Part shown: positions 35,653 to 44,525 of the stretch, piece after piece | How positions within the stretch are numbered: the stretch's first letter is position 1 | Layout of the letters: every line of letters begins with the position of its first letter | Assembly: GCA_025769875.1 (NCBI GenBank) | Contig: JAGFNK010000402.1 | Coordinates: forward strand, 1-48,487 | Origin: Russula earlei | Lineage: Eukaryota > Basidiomycota > Agaricomycetes > Russulales > Russulaceae | Direction: 5' to 3' | DNA length: 48,487 nt | The notes under the pieces: model-generated | Seen by the model: the letters and a program-made list of their open reading frames with translations, nothing else | What the model was told of the DNA's origin: nothing | Databases searched by the model: none | Made by a program: the position numbers and the translations under genes

Positions 35653-37206
35653 ATGAGAAAAGCTTTACTATTATTATTAAGCATATTGATCATTTCAGCG
35701 ACTGTTTTTGCGCAGTTGCCTGAAGATGTGTTGCGATATAGCTACCTGCCACAGCATGGCTCTGCCCGAAGTATGGCAGTAGGAGGGGCGATGGGTTCTT
35801 TAGGAGGTGATATCAATGCTTTGTTTGTGAACCCGGCCGGCTTGGGCTTGTATAAAACAAGCGAATTTGTAATAAGCCCCGGTTTTTTTGCCAGCAGCAC
35901 ACCCGGTACTTTCCGGGGCACCAGTAACACTGGTACCAGTAAATCGGCCTTTGACCTGGGTACCAGTGGATTTGTTGTAGGGTTTAACCCGCCGGGCAGC
36001 CAATTGACCAGCCAGGCTTTTAGTATTGGCGTTAACCAAACGGCTAATTTCAACAATGTTACCAGCTATAAAGGGCAGAATAATTACAGTAGTTATACAG
36101 AACAATTTACAGAAGAGATCAGCAATAGCGGGAATAGCCTGAGTGGGGTAATGAATGATCCCCGTTATGCTTTTGGAAGCTCCCAGGCGATATATACCTA
36201 CCTGGTGGATACCTTCCGTACCAGTACCAATGATCTTGTGTTAAAGGGCTTGCCTGAGTTTCTATTGGCTAACGGAACTGCCCTGAACCAGGAAAAGACT
36301 ATCCGGACAAGTGGTGGCATTTATGAGATAGCTGCCGGTTATGCGGCCAACAGCAACGATAAGTTTTACTGGGGTGTTTCATTAGGTGTGCCTATTGTGA
36401 GCTATACCCGGGATACTTACTACCGGGAATCAGATGCATCGGGTAATACCAATAATAACTTCAACTATTTTACGCTGAACGACAGGCTTTCTACATCCGG
36501 AGTGGGTGTAAATGTAAAGGCGGGGATATTATACAGGCCTGTTATGCATTGGCGCTTTGGCTTTACGCTGCATACACCTACCTGGTATAGCCTTACGGAC
36601 AAGGAATCCAGTAACCTGACAGCTGATACAGAAGGGTACAACGGTGTAGCTTCTACCAATTCAGGTGTTTTTACAGGTGGGATAGCCGGGCAAACCCAGT
36701 ACCAGGCTACTACACCCTGGAAGGCCATCATCAGCGCTTCTTATGTATTTAATGAAGTGAATGATACGCGGAAACAGAAAGCGTTTATTACAAGCGATAT
36801 AGAATATATCGGGTACTCCGGTGCACAATTCAAAGCGAGCGGAGATAATGTGACCAATGAGGATAATGCTTATTATGACCAGATGAAAACAGTGATCCAA
36901 AATTACTATAAGGGCGCTTTCAATTTTCGCCTGGGTGGTGAGATCAAGTTTAACACTTTTATGATCAGGGCAGGTGGCGCTTATTATGCGAACCCTTATA
37001 AGGATCATGAGTTAAAATCAAACATCATGCAGGCAACCGGTGGTATCGGTTACAGGGATCATGGAATTTTTATTGACCTGACTTATGTATACACTTTTAG
37101 TAAGGATGTTAGCTTCCCTTACCGGCTATCGGATAAAGACAACACTTTTGCCGAGTTGAAGAATACCAGGAGTAATGTAATGCTCACCTTTGGTGTGAAG
37201 CTATAA
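35653..37206 (+). CDS. OmpP1/FadL-like outer membrane protein
   Basis: A 517-residue beta-barrel protein with a signal peptide (MRKALLLLLSILIISATVFAQ, about 21 residues). The start of the mature part, GSARSMAVGGAMGSLGGDINALFVNPAGLGLYK read in parts, is the N-terminal hatch-like motif of OmpP1/FadL-type porins (NPAGL is typical). Alternating hydrophobic strands follow to the C-terminus, which ends in ...MLTFGVKL. The family often takes up hydrophobic compounds; the substrate is unknown. I use the ATG at 35653 because a GTG at 35617 would place 12 extra polar residues before the signal peptide. Its 3' end overlaps convergent miaA by 6 bp. Confidence 0.85.
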   Translation: MRKALLLLLSILIISATVFAQLPEDVLRYSYLPQHGSARSMAVGGAMGSLGGDINALFVNPAGLGLYKTSEFVISPGFFASSTPGTFRGTSNTGTSKSAFDLGTSGFVVGFNPPGSQLTSQAFSIGVNQTANFNNVTSYKGQNNYSSYTEQFTEEISNSGNSLSGVMNDPRYAFGSSQAIYTYLVDTFRTSTNDLVLKGLPEFLLANGTALNQEKTIRTSGGIYEIAAGYAANSNDKFYWGVSLGVPIVSYTRDTYYRESDASGNTNNNFNYFTLNDRLSTSGVGVNVKAGILYRPVMHWRFGFTLHTPTWYSLTDKESSNLTADTEGYNGVASTNSGVFTGGIAGQTQYQATTPWKAIISASYVFNEVNDTRKQKAFITSDIEYIGYSGAQFKASGDNVTNEDNAYYDQMKTVIQNYYKGAFNFRLGGEIKFNTFMIRAGGAYYANPYKDHELKSNIMQATGGIGYRDHGIFIDLTYVYTFSKDVSFPYRLSDKDNTFAELKNTRSNVMLTFGVKL

Positions 37207-38119
37207 GAGGCTGTTGATATAGTGGGTGGCCTGTGTAAAAAGATCTGCTCCCGGTTGCATCCATTTGATCGTTTCATCCCTTTTAAACCAGGTGAGTTGC
37301 CGCTTTGCATAATGACGGGTATTGATTTTTACCCGCTCAACGGCTTCCGGTAAAGTGCATTCGTGGCTCATGTACTCAAACAATTCTTTATAGCCTACTG
37401 TTTGCAATGCGTTGAGGTGTTGCCAGGGCAAGAGCCCCCGTACTTCTTCTTCCAGGCCTTCCTTTCATCATCTCATCTACCCGGGTATTGATATTGTGGT
37501 ATAGCTGTTCCCTTGGTAGTTCCAGCGCTATTTTGATGGTGCGGAAAGGGCGTGTTGTTTTCTGTTGTGTACGATAAGTTGTAATAGAAGTGCCTGTGGC
37601 TTCGATCATTTCGAGCGCGCGTAGTAAGCGTTGGGGATTTTGCTGCTCTGCTACCTGCCAGAAAGCCGGGTCTTTTTGCTGTACCTGCTGTTGCAGCCAG
37701 TTTAACCCGTGTTGATGGTATTGTTGCGTGATCTGTTGCCGTATGGCAGCGGGGATGGGAGGCATGGCATCCATGCCTTCTGTAAAAGCCTTGATATACA
37801 GGCCGGTGCCGCCGACCATGATAGCGATGGGCTGGTGTTGAAAAATAGTGGCTACGGTTTCCAGGGCATACTGCCCGTAAGTGCCGGCATTTACCTCTTC
37901 CTGTATGGAATGGGAGTTGATAAAATAATGGTGTACGGCTGCCAACTCCGCTGCGGAAGGCTTGGCTACCCCAATATTCAATTCCCGGTAACACTGCCTG
38001 CTATCTGCTGATAAGATAGCAGTTTGATAGTGCTGAGCGAGCTGTATAGAAAGCGCTGTTTTACCGGAAGCGGTAGGACCACAGATGATAATAACGGTAT
38101 GTGGATGCTGGTATTGCAA
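37201..38119 (-). pseudogene. miaA: tRNA dimethylallyltransferase, one frameshift
   Basis: MiaA adds a dimethylallyl group to A37 of tRNAs reading U-starting codons. GPTASGKT (14-21) and SADSRQCY are the P-loop and DSR motifs; IAIMVGGTGLYIKAF and PQRLLRALEMI continue normally. After NTRVDEMMK the frame derails into GRPGRRSTG, while the true sequence resumes in another frame as PWQHLNALQTVGYKE and runs to 37201. One extra base around 37461-37462 (plus strand CCTTCC where CCTTC is expected) accounts for it; an intact gene would be 305 codons. The N-terminus has no ATG; the TTG at 38119 is the probable start, 6 bp after the preceding gene's stop. Last gene of a cca operon. Confidence 0.92.
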
Positions 38120-38125
38120 AGTGTA

Positions 38126-38697
38126 CTAAAACTCTTCGCCGGATTCTTCCTGGTGGCCTTCTTCCTCCCCTGCTTCTGTTTCTGCATCTTCACTTTCGCC
38201 CTCTGTACCAAACCCTTCGGTGGCTTCGGTAACATCGTATTCTCTTCTATGTCGGCAAACTTATCGCCCAGCAAACTCTTGGTACCATATTGCTGTGGGC
38301 AATGCCCTCTTTACGCGTCATAGAAGGGTATACTACTTTGGGGTTTGCTTCTTTGGAAACATTGAATGAGCTCCACGAGGAATACCCAGTTTTTTACAAA
38401 GTCGTATACATAGATAAACTTCTGGTTGGTATCCATGATCTCGGTAGCGATCACTGTATCGGCCATAATCAACGGGGGCGCTACATAAACCTTGTCGTAT
38501 TGTGCAAGGCTAATTTCACGACCTCTTTCCCAGTTATCGTTACTACGGTAAAAAGTAGCCTGGTGTTTACTATCGAATTCGTAAGCTTTTAATATAGCGG
38601 CATGCAGATCGGCAAAGGTCTGCTTGTGCTTAATAATGATATCACGGTAGATAGCATCATCTTCTTCCAGGTAAATTCTAAACTTAAGAATGGCCAT
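38126..38697 (-). pseudogene. Plasmid pRiA4b ORF-3-like family protein, at least three frameshifts
   Basis: The first 110 or so codons from the ATG at 38697 read ILKFRIYLEEDDAIYRDI and FYRSNDNWERGREISL, matching the pRiA4b ORF-3-like family of unknown function. The homologous sequence then hops between frames. At about 38361 it moves to VSKEANPKVVYP; at about 38297 to QQYGTKSLLGDKFADIEE; at about 38241 to YDVTEATEGFGTEGESED and an acidic Glu-rich tail. The tail stops at 38126. One extra and two missing bases would restore a 190-residue protein. It sits 4 bp after cca and 6 bp before miaA, a sensible operon slot, so recent decay or sequencing error are both possible. Confidence 0.82.
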
Positions 38698-38701
38698 TCA
38701 C

Positions 38702-40204
38702 TCAAGTGGTTTGGGCCGGTTTTGGTGAACCGGGGTTTGTAATAATGTGCAAGTTTACACTATTTTTGGTTGTCCCATTGAGGGTTGGGGCAACGGGTTT
38801 TAAATTGAGCTCCTCTGCCTTTTGCAGCATAAATGCATAGGCAGCTTCATAGGTGCCGGGGATAATACCATCCAGTATAGCGTTGCGGATGGCATCTTTG
38901 ATGATCCCTACGGGGCGGCTGGGTGTGAGGCCGAAGAGCTGCATAATGAGCTCGCCGCTGATGGGAGGCTGCCAGTTACGGACATGATCGCTTTCTTCTA
39001 CCACTTTCATACGCTCTTCCACCAGCCTGAAATTCTTCATGTAGCGTTTTACCTTTACCGGGTTCTTGCTGGTGATATCTGCGTTACAAAGCATCATCAG
39101 CGCTTCTATATCCTCGCCTGCTTCAAATAACAAACGGCGTATAGCGCTATCGGTGATGTTTTCTTTGGTAAGGCTGATGGGTCGTAAATGTAGCAGTACG
39201 AGCTTTTGTACCATCCGCATCTTTTCATTCTGCGGTAGCTTTAATTGTACAAAGATCTTAGGTACCATGCGGGCGCCTACCACTTCATGCCCATGAAAGG
39301 TAAAGCCATGGCCTTCTTCAAAACGTTTGGTGGCCGGTTTGGCAATATCGTGGAGCAGGGCTGCCCAGCGCAACCAGAGGTCTTTGGTGTGTACAGCAAT
39401 ATTATCGATCACCTGGAGGGTATGGTAAAAGTTGTCTTTGTGCCCCTTGCCATCTACATATTCTGCGCCATGGAGCGCCATCATTTGTGGAAAGATGATC
39501 TGTAGTAACCCGCTTTTGCTCAGGAGGTCGAGGCCTATGCCGGGCCGGGTACTTAACATGATCTTATTCAGCTCGTCGGTAATCCTTTCCTGCGATACGA
39601 TCTTAATACGGTGTGCATTGTCTATGATGGCCTGGAAGGTAACCGGTGCGATAGTGAAATGTAATTGTGAGGCGAAACGAATAGCGCGCATCATCCGCAG
39701 GGGATCGTCGCTAAAAGTTTGCAAAGGGTCCAATGGTGTTTGGATGATCTTGTGTTCAATATCGTGCAAGCCATTAAAGGGATCTATCAGTGTGCCGTAG
39801 TCGTCTTTGTTTAAGCTGATGGCAAGGGCGTTGATCGTAAAATCCCTTCGGTTCTGATCGTCTTCCAAGCTACCCGGCGCTACATCGGGTTTACGGCTAT
39901 CGAAATTATAGCTCTCTTTACGGGCGCCTACAAACTCTATCTCGAAATCGTTCACTTTTACCTGGGCGGTACCAAAGGTTTTAAAGAAGGCAACCGGTGG
40001 CTTTGGGCGAAAACGTTCTGCTACTGTATTAGCGAGTGCAATACCATCGCCCAGGCATACGATATCCGCATCCTTGGTGGCGCGGCCAATGATCTTATCG
40101 CGTACAAAACCCCCTATTAAAAAAGAGGGCGTTTGCAATTCCTCCGCGGCCGCGGCTATCTTTTTGAAAATGAATAGTTCTTTATCTGTGCAAGGTATTT
40201 GCAT
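38702..40204 (-). CDS. cca: CCA tRNA nucleotidyltransferase with HD domain
   Basis: A 500-residue class II nucleotidyltransferase that adds or repairs the 3' CCA of tRNAs. LIGGFVRDKII (29-39) is the head motif and Asp45/Asp47 in KDADIV are the metal-binding pair. RRDFTINALAIS and RMMRAIRFASQL are the tRNA/nucleotide-binding blocks. The HD phosphohydrolase domain at about 275-340 is marked by ALLHDIAKPATKR. Length fits HD-type CCA enzymes. ATG start; first gene of the cca - pRiA4b-like - miaA run, which makes functional sense for tRNA maturation. Confidence 0.93.
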   Translation of the reverse strand: MQIPCTDKELFIFKKIAAAAEELQTPSFLIGGFVRDKIIGRATKDADIVCLGDGIALANTVAERFRPKPPVAFFKTFGTAQVKVNDFEIEFVGARKESYNFDSRKPDVAPGSLEDDQNRRDFTINALAISLNKDDYGTLIDPFNGLHDIEHKIIQTPLDPLQTFSDDPLRMMRAIRFASQLHFTIAPVTFQAIIDNAHRIKIVSQERITDELNKIMLSTRPGIGLDLLSKSGLLQIIFPQMMALHGAEYVDGKGHKDNFYHTLQVIDNIAVHTKDLWLRWAALLHDIAKPATKRFEEGHGFTFHGHEVVGARMVPKIFVQLKLPQNEKMRMVQKLVLLHLRPISLTKENITDSAIRRLLFEAGEDIEALMMLCNADITSKNPVKVKRYMKNFRLVEERMKVVEESDHVRNWQPPISGELIMQLFGLTPSRPVGIIKDAIRNAILDGIIPGTYEAAYAFMLQKAEELNLKPVAPTLNGTTKNSVNLHIITNPGSPKPAQTT

Positions 40205-40244
40205 GGTTGCAAATGTAGCCCCTAACCCCTAAAAGGGAAATATT

Positions 40245-41252
40245 TTACATCACCTGCTGCGCGGCAGTGGTGATCAAAGGCAGGTTTAATTGTTCGTTGG
40301 TGATATCCATTGCACACCTGAAATGTGTTAGCGGGCAGGCTTTGTAACCATGTATACCACAGGGGCGACAGGGCAATGGTTCCTGTACCTCTACGATAAA
40401 ACTTTTCTTACTCAAAGGGCCATATCCAAAAGCAGGAACAGTGGAGCAATACACTGCGGTAACCGGGGCATTGACAGAAGAGGCAAAGTGCATAGGTGCA
40501 GAGTCGTTTACATAGTTCATAACCGCTTCCTGTTGTAAGGCGGCAGATTGAAGAAAGCTCAGTTTGCCGGCCAACGAAGTAACGTGTGGGTGCACAACGG
40601 AAGTGGCTATCTCATTACACAACGCTGCATCAGCAGGTGCGCCCAGCAGGCAGATATGATAAGCTGATGGTAGCTGGTTAATAAAGCTGATCCACTTTTC
40701 TTTTGGGAATTGTTTGGTGAACCATACAGAAGTGGGCGCTATACAGATATAGGGATATTGCTTCCAGGCCTTGACTGCTTCCTCATCTTTTTGGGAAGGG
40801 TATAAGCGTGGCATTGCTGCCACTGCATCTGTAAGAGATATGATCAGTTGGTGGTTACGTTCTGTTTCATGTACTGCGGTAGGTACATGTTTTATTTTTT
40901 GTGTGAACAGGTAGCTAAAAGGATTTTTATCAAAACCGATTCTTTGTGTGGCTCCTGAAAAGGCGGTGAGAAAGCCTGTTGCGGCATAGCGTTGTACATT
41001 GATCACTGCATCGTACCTGCGTTTGCGTATAACAGCAAGCAGTTGTAAAAGGTGTTTGTACTTGCTTTGCATCTTATCCCAGATCAACACTTCGTGCAGG
41101 TAAGGATGCGCGGTAAAGAGTGCCTCATTACCCTTGCGAACGAGGTAATCTATTTGTGCACCAGGATAGTATTGATGTAATTTTTCGGGTAGCGCTGTGG
41201 CTAGTACAGCATCACCAATAAAAGCAGTTTGAATAACCAGGAATTTCTGCAT
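40245..41252 (-). CDS. Glycosyltransferase family 9 (heptosyltransferase-like)
   Basis: A 335-residue enzyme resembling ADP-heptose:LPS heptosyltransferases. It opens with FLVIQTAFIGDAVLATALPE (read in parts), the usual start of the N-terminal Rossmann-like domain. The C-terminal domain includes ICIAPTSVWFTKQFPKE and NDSAPMHFASSVNAPVTAV, the nucleotide-sugar site. A Cys cluster (LPCRPCGIHGYKACP) near the end is common in the family. It probably acts on lipopolysaccharide core or another surface glycan. The ATG start lies 9 bp after the small gene upstream, so they are likely cotranscribed. Confidence 0.9.
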   Translation of the reverse strand: MQKFLVIQTAFIGDAVLATALPEKLHQYYPGAQIDYLVRKGNEALFTAHPYLHEVLIWDKMQSKYKHLLQLLAVIRKRRYDAVINVQRYAATGFLTAFSGATQRIGFDKNPFSYLFTQKIKHVPTAVHETERNHQLIISLTDAVAAMPRLYPSQKDEEAVKAWKQYPYICIAPTSVWFTKQFPKEKWISFINQLPSAYHICLLGAPADAALCNEIATSVVHPHVTSLAGKLSFLQSAALQQEAVMNYVNDSAPMHFASSVNAPVTAVYCSTVPAFGYGPLSKKSFIVEVQEPLPCRPCGIHGYKACPLTHFRCAMDITNEQLNLPLITTAAQQVM

Positions 41253-41261
41253 GGAGCAAAC

Positions 41262-41474
41262 TTATTCAAACTCCAGCTCATTAGAGAAGAACTCCCAATC
41301 AAATAGAAGGAACTTTTCAGAAAAGGGATTAAAGATGTTGCTTTTTCTGCGGGAACGGCTCTTTATCTTTCTTGCAAGGTTAGATGCAATGGTATTATCT
41401 ATCCCTAGCTTTTTAATAAGCCGGATAAAAGATTGCATTTTATCTGCAGGAACGTCTAAGGTTATTCTGGCCAT
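41262..41474 (-). CDS. Small conserved-looking protein of unknown function
   Basis: A 70-residue protein: amphipathic start ARITLDVPADKMQSFIRLIKKLGI, a basic middle (LARKIKSRSRRKSN), and an acidic aromatic end (FDWEFFSNELEFE). The start resembles small DNA-binding or antitoxin-type ribbon-helix proteins, but no partner toxin gene is present, so I do not assign a TA role. It starts at an ATG and is placed 9 bp before the GT9 gene, which supports it being real. Confidence 0.6.
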   Translation of the reverse strand: MARITLDVPADKMQSFIRLIKKLGIDNTIASNLARKIKSRSRRKSNIFNPFSEKFLLFDWEFFSNELEFE

Positions 41475-41641
41475 TTGCTTGATTTGCAGATATTAAATTA
41501 GGAATTTCCGGGAACAAATAGAAAATAAATTTTACTTACTAATCTGTGACAATGAGCCTTTATTTGGCCTAATCGATTAAAAATGAAATAATTAACAGAA
41601 AATATGAGTTATACACAGGGTTAAGCACATTTTTTGAGGAG

Positions 41642-42214
41642 CTAAGACCTGAGGATGGTGAGACTGCCATCCTTTTCCCATTTTATAACAGCGGAGGGGG
41701 TTGCCGGTTCACGGTCGTTTCTCCGGTATTGTACCACGTAATCAACTCCTTCTATTATTTCTTTTTCGATGTCTGCAAAGAATGGTGGGGTGGGGTGGCC
41801 ACTGATATTGGCAGAAGTGCTGACCAGGGGTTTTTTAAAACGCCTGATGAGGTGGCGGCAAAATTCCTCTTCGCAGATTCGGATGCCAATAGAACCATCT
41901 GTTGCTACCAGGTTGTCTGCTACACCGATCGCGCCTTCATAAATGACCGTGGTAGGTTTGGTGACCGTTTTCAGGTAATCGAAAGTGGCAAGGTCGGGCT
42001 GTGCGGTGTATTGTAATATATCCCTTTCGTCGGCTACCAGCACGATCATGGATTGCGTTGCCTTTCTTCTTTTTAGTGCATATATTTTGTCAACTGCGGC
42101 TTCATTGGTGGCATCGCAGCCAATGCCCCATACTGTATCAGTAGGGTAGAGGATGAGGCCGCCCTGTTGTAACACGGTTAAACAGGGTTCTATGTCATCT
42201 GTGTAATTGTACAT
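41642..42214 (-). CDS. tsaC: L-threonylcarbamoyladenylate synthase (Sua5/YciO/YrdC family)
   Basis: A 190-residue YrdC-fold enzyme that makes threonylcarbamoyl-AMP for t6A modification of tRNA A37. ILYPTDTVWGIGCDA (about 21-34) is the conserved nucleotide-binding start, KRRKATQSMIVLV carries the KR motif, and PLVSTSANISGHPTP matches the SxSAN region. It is the short YrdC-only form without the Sua5 C-terminal domain. A TTTG-N23-TATTTTTG promoter ends only 7 bases before the ATG, so the message may be nearly leaderless. It diverges from dapD. Confidence 0.92.
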   Translation of the reverse strand: MYNYTDDIEPCLTVLQQGGLILYPTDTVWGIGCDATNEAAVDKIYALKRRKATQSMIVLVADERDILQYTAQPDLATFDYLKTVTKPTTVIYEGAIGVADNLVATDGSIGIRICEEEFCRHLIRRFKKPLVSTSANISGHPTPPFFADIEKEIIEGVDYVVQYRRNDREPATPSAVIKWEKDGSLTILRS

Positions 42215-42221
42215 AAGACAT

Positions 42222-42256
42222 CAAAAATAACAGTGTATCTTCTTTACTTTTACAAA
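42222..42256 (-). promoter_or_regulatory. Promoter of tsaC
   Basis: On the minus strand TTTG (42256-42253), 23 bp, TATTTTTG (42229-42222): a good Bacteroidota match. Transcription would start only a few bases before the ATG at 42214. Confidence 0.55.
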
Positions 42257-42266
42257 AAATTATAAG

Positions 42267-43079
42267 ATGGAATTACAACAACTAATTGAAGAAGTGTGGG
42301 CGGACAGGGAGTTATTGAAGGATATAGAGCATAGTGATGCAGTGAAGACTGTGATTGAAGAGGTGGATAAGGGCAGGTTGCGTACGGCTTCCCCGGGTGA
42401 GAATGGCTGGGTAGTAAACGAATGGGTGAAGCAGGCTATCCTGCTGTATTTTGGTGTACAGAAAATGCAAACGTATTCTTTGCCTCCTTTTGAGTTTTAT
42501 GATAAGATGTTGTTGAAGAAGAATTATGAAAGCCTGGGCGTGCGTGCGGTTCCGCATGCAGTGGCCAGGTATGGCGCTTACCTGGGAAGGAACGTGGTGC
42601 TGATGCCCAGCTATGTGAATATCGGGGCTTATGTGGATGAGTGTACCATGGTGGATACCTGGGCTACGGTAGGTAGCTGTGCGCAGATAGGTAAGAATGT
42701 ACACCTGAGCGGTGGCGTAGGCATAGGCGGTGTGCTGGAGCCTGTACAGGCTTCTCCCGTGATTATAGAAGACAATTGTTTTATTGGCAGCAGGAGTATA
42801 GTAGTAGAGGGTGTAATAGTGGAGAAGGAAGCTGTACTGGGCGCTAACGTAGTGTTGACCAAATCTACCAAGATCATTGATGTAAGTGGTAGTGAACCTG
42901 TTGAATACAAGGGCAGGGTACCGGCGCGCAGCGTGGTGATCCCTGGCACTTACCCAAAAAAGTTCCCTGCAGGAGAATACAATGTGAGCTGTGCATTGAT
43001 TATTGGTAAACGCAAGGAGAGTACCGATATAAAAACAAGCCTGAATGATGCATTGAGAGAGTTCAATGTGAGTGTATAA
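42267..43079 (+). CDS. dapD: 2,3,4,5-tetrahydropyridine-2,6-dicarboxylate N-succinyltransferase
   Basis: A 270-residue trimeric left-handed beta-helix acyltransferase of the succinylase route to diaminopimelate and lysine. The N-terminal helical domain (about 1-95) is followed by hexapeptide repeats: YVDECTMVDTWATVGSCAQIG and HLSGGVGIGGVLEP, both in the substrate and succinyl-CoA binding groove. FIGSRSIVVEGVIVEKEAVLG continues the helix. Length is normal. The ATG at 42267 follows a weak TACTTTTA box. It has its own terminator downstream. Confidence 0.96.
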   Translation: MELQQLIEEVWADRELLKDIEHSDAVKTVIEEVDKGRLRTASPGENGWVVNEWVKQAILLYFGVQKMQTYSLPPFEFYDKMLLKKNYESLGVRAVPHAVARYGAYLGRNVVLMPSYVNIGAYVDECTMVDTWATVGSCAQIGKNVHLSGGVGIGGVLEPVQASPVIIEDNCFIGSRSIVVEGVIVEKEAVLGANVVLTKSTKIIDVSGSEPVEYKGRVPARSVVIPGTYPKKFPAGEYNVSCALIIGKRKESTDIKTSLNDALREFNVSV

Positions 43080-43104
43080 ACAAATACTATTGATGTATAA
43101 TTAT

Positions 43105-43132
43105 AAAAGGCCTCCCAAAGGAGGCCTTTTTA
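43105..43132. terminator. Intrinsic terminator of dapD
   Basis: AAAAGGCCTCC (43105-43115) and GGAGGCCTTTT (43120-43130) form a perfect 11-bp stem with loop CAAA, about 25 bases after the dapD stop. Confidence 0.9.
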
Positions 43133-43227
43133 TTTGACTGAACAGACGGAACGTGCAGTGAATAAAGTGAACATAATCCCCGACATAAATAATAAGAGCT
43201 TAGTAGTAGTAAAAACAACCTAAAAAA

Positions 43228-44424
43228 ATGCTTATGTTACTCTGCTACAAAAAACATATAAAGATAGTCCTTGTACTGCTCTTTTGTATGCTGGCGGGCA
43301 CCCAGTTGAATGCCCAGTTAAAGATAGGTGATCAGCCTACCAGTATCAACAAATCTGCTTTGCTGGAACTGCAAAGTACGAAACAGGGTTTCCTGTTACC
43401 GAGGCTTACAGATACGGCGACGATCAATACGTTTACGCCGCCCGATGGGATGCTGATCTACCTGAATGCAGGTAATGCGGGTAATGGATTGTATTTAAGG
43501 AAGTCGGGTTTTTGGCAAAGAGTTACTGTTGATTCATTGAGCAATAAGAACTGGAGTGTGAATGGTAATACCATCGGTACCGGTAATGCGAAATTAGGAT
43601 CATTGGATGCACAATCTATCAGTGTTATTACCAATAGTATACAGCGTATACTGGTTGATGGTAATACAGGGGATGTGTCTGTAGCCAACCGGCTGAATGT
43701 AACAAAAGCGATTACCGGCGCAGATAGTATTTATGGAAAGAACCTGTATGCACAGGATTCTGTAAAAGGTAACAACTTTGTTGTAGCAGATAGCTTATAC
43801 CTTAAGAACCTGCAATCTACCACCAGTACACAGATATTGGTGATCAATCCCACCACCGGTGCGGTTTCACAAAGAACCCTGGATCCGGATCTGTTTCAAA
43901 CATGGGCTATTGGCGCTTTTGCCAATACAGATAACGCCAATGGCCTGGAAAAGAAACTGGGAACCGCCGGGCAATCGGATAGCCTGATATTGCATGCCGC
44001 CAGTGTGAATGCGCCGGGTGGCGTATCTACGTTAACACAAAGCTTTGCAGGTACCAAATCGTTCAGGGATTCTGCTTTTGTAGGAGGCAGCGGAACACCC
44101 AACTCTACTTTACAGGTAGGTGGTAGTGTATCGTATCATATACGAACTGTTACAACGGGTACAACACTCCTGGTATCGGATTATACCGTATTGGCTAATA
44201 CAACTGGCGGCGCTATTACGGTTACCCTGCCTGCGGCTACCGGGCTGGCGGGACGTGTGTATGTTATTAAAAAGATAGGCACGGGCGATATTGCCAATCC
44301 ATTGACTGTAACAGGTAACATTGAAGGCGTTGCGAGCACGAACTATATGATCTATAATGACGGAACTTTTGTAAAACTACAGGCCGATGATACGGGTACC
44401 AGCTGGTATATTATAGAGCGTTAA
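43228..44424 (+). CDS. Exported surface protein with a tail-fibre-like C-terminus
   Basis: A 398-residue protein with a signal peptide (1-30, ending LNAQ). Residues about 38-85 form a module also seen in the next gene: a SALLELQSTKQGFLLPRL block, then PPDGMLIYLNAG and LRKSGFW. The middle is Ser/Asn/Thr-rich beta sequence. The C-terminus (about 305-398, VSDYTVLANTTGG, ITVTLPAATGLAGRVYVIKK) resembles C-terminal segments of phage tail-fibre-like proteins. There is no T9SS domain, so anchoring is unclear. Function unknown. ATG start; first of three genes on the same strand, about 100 bp before the next. Confidence 0.75.
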   Translation: MLMLLCYKKHIKIVLVLLFCMLAGTQLNAQLKIGDQPTSINKSALLELQSTKQGFLLPRLTDTATINTFTPPDGMLIYLNAGNAGNGLYLRKSGFWQRVTVDSLSNKNWSVNGNTIGTGNAKLGSLDAQSISVITNSIQRILVDGNTGDVSVANRLNVTKAITGADSIYGKNLYAQDSVKGNNFVVADSLYLKNLQSTTSTQILVINPTTGAVSQRTLDPDLFQTWAIGAFANTDNANGLEKKLGTAGQSDSLILHAASVNAPGGVSTLTQSFAGTKSFRDSAFVGGSGTPNSTLQVGGSVSYHIRTVTTGTTLLVSDYTVLANTTGGAITVTLPAATGLAGRVYVIKKIGTGDIANPLTVTGNIEGVASTNYMIYNDGTFVKLQADDTGTSWYIIER

Positions 44425-44525
44425 ATCGTTTTACTCTCCACAATTGAAACAGACCCGTGTAGCAATACCCGGATCATGTTTCAATCTGTTCTGACAGATA
44501 GTCCTTTGTACCAATTATTTCCGCC

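Noticed and set aside
41262..41474. Antitoxin of a toxin-antitoxin pair
   Set aside because: The N-terminus is weakly antitoxin-like but no toxin gene is adjacent; the neighbour is a glycosyltransferase.
41609..41617. TTATACACA, a DnaA-box-like word in the tsaC downstream spacer
   Set aside because: A single copy with no cluster, no AT-rich unwinding region and no origin-associated genes.
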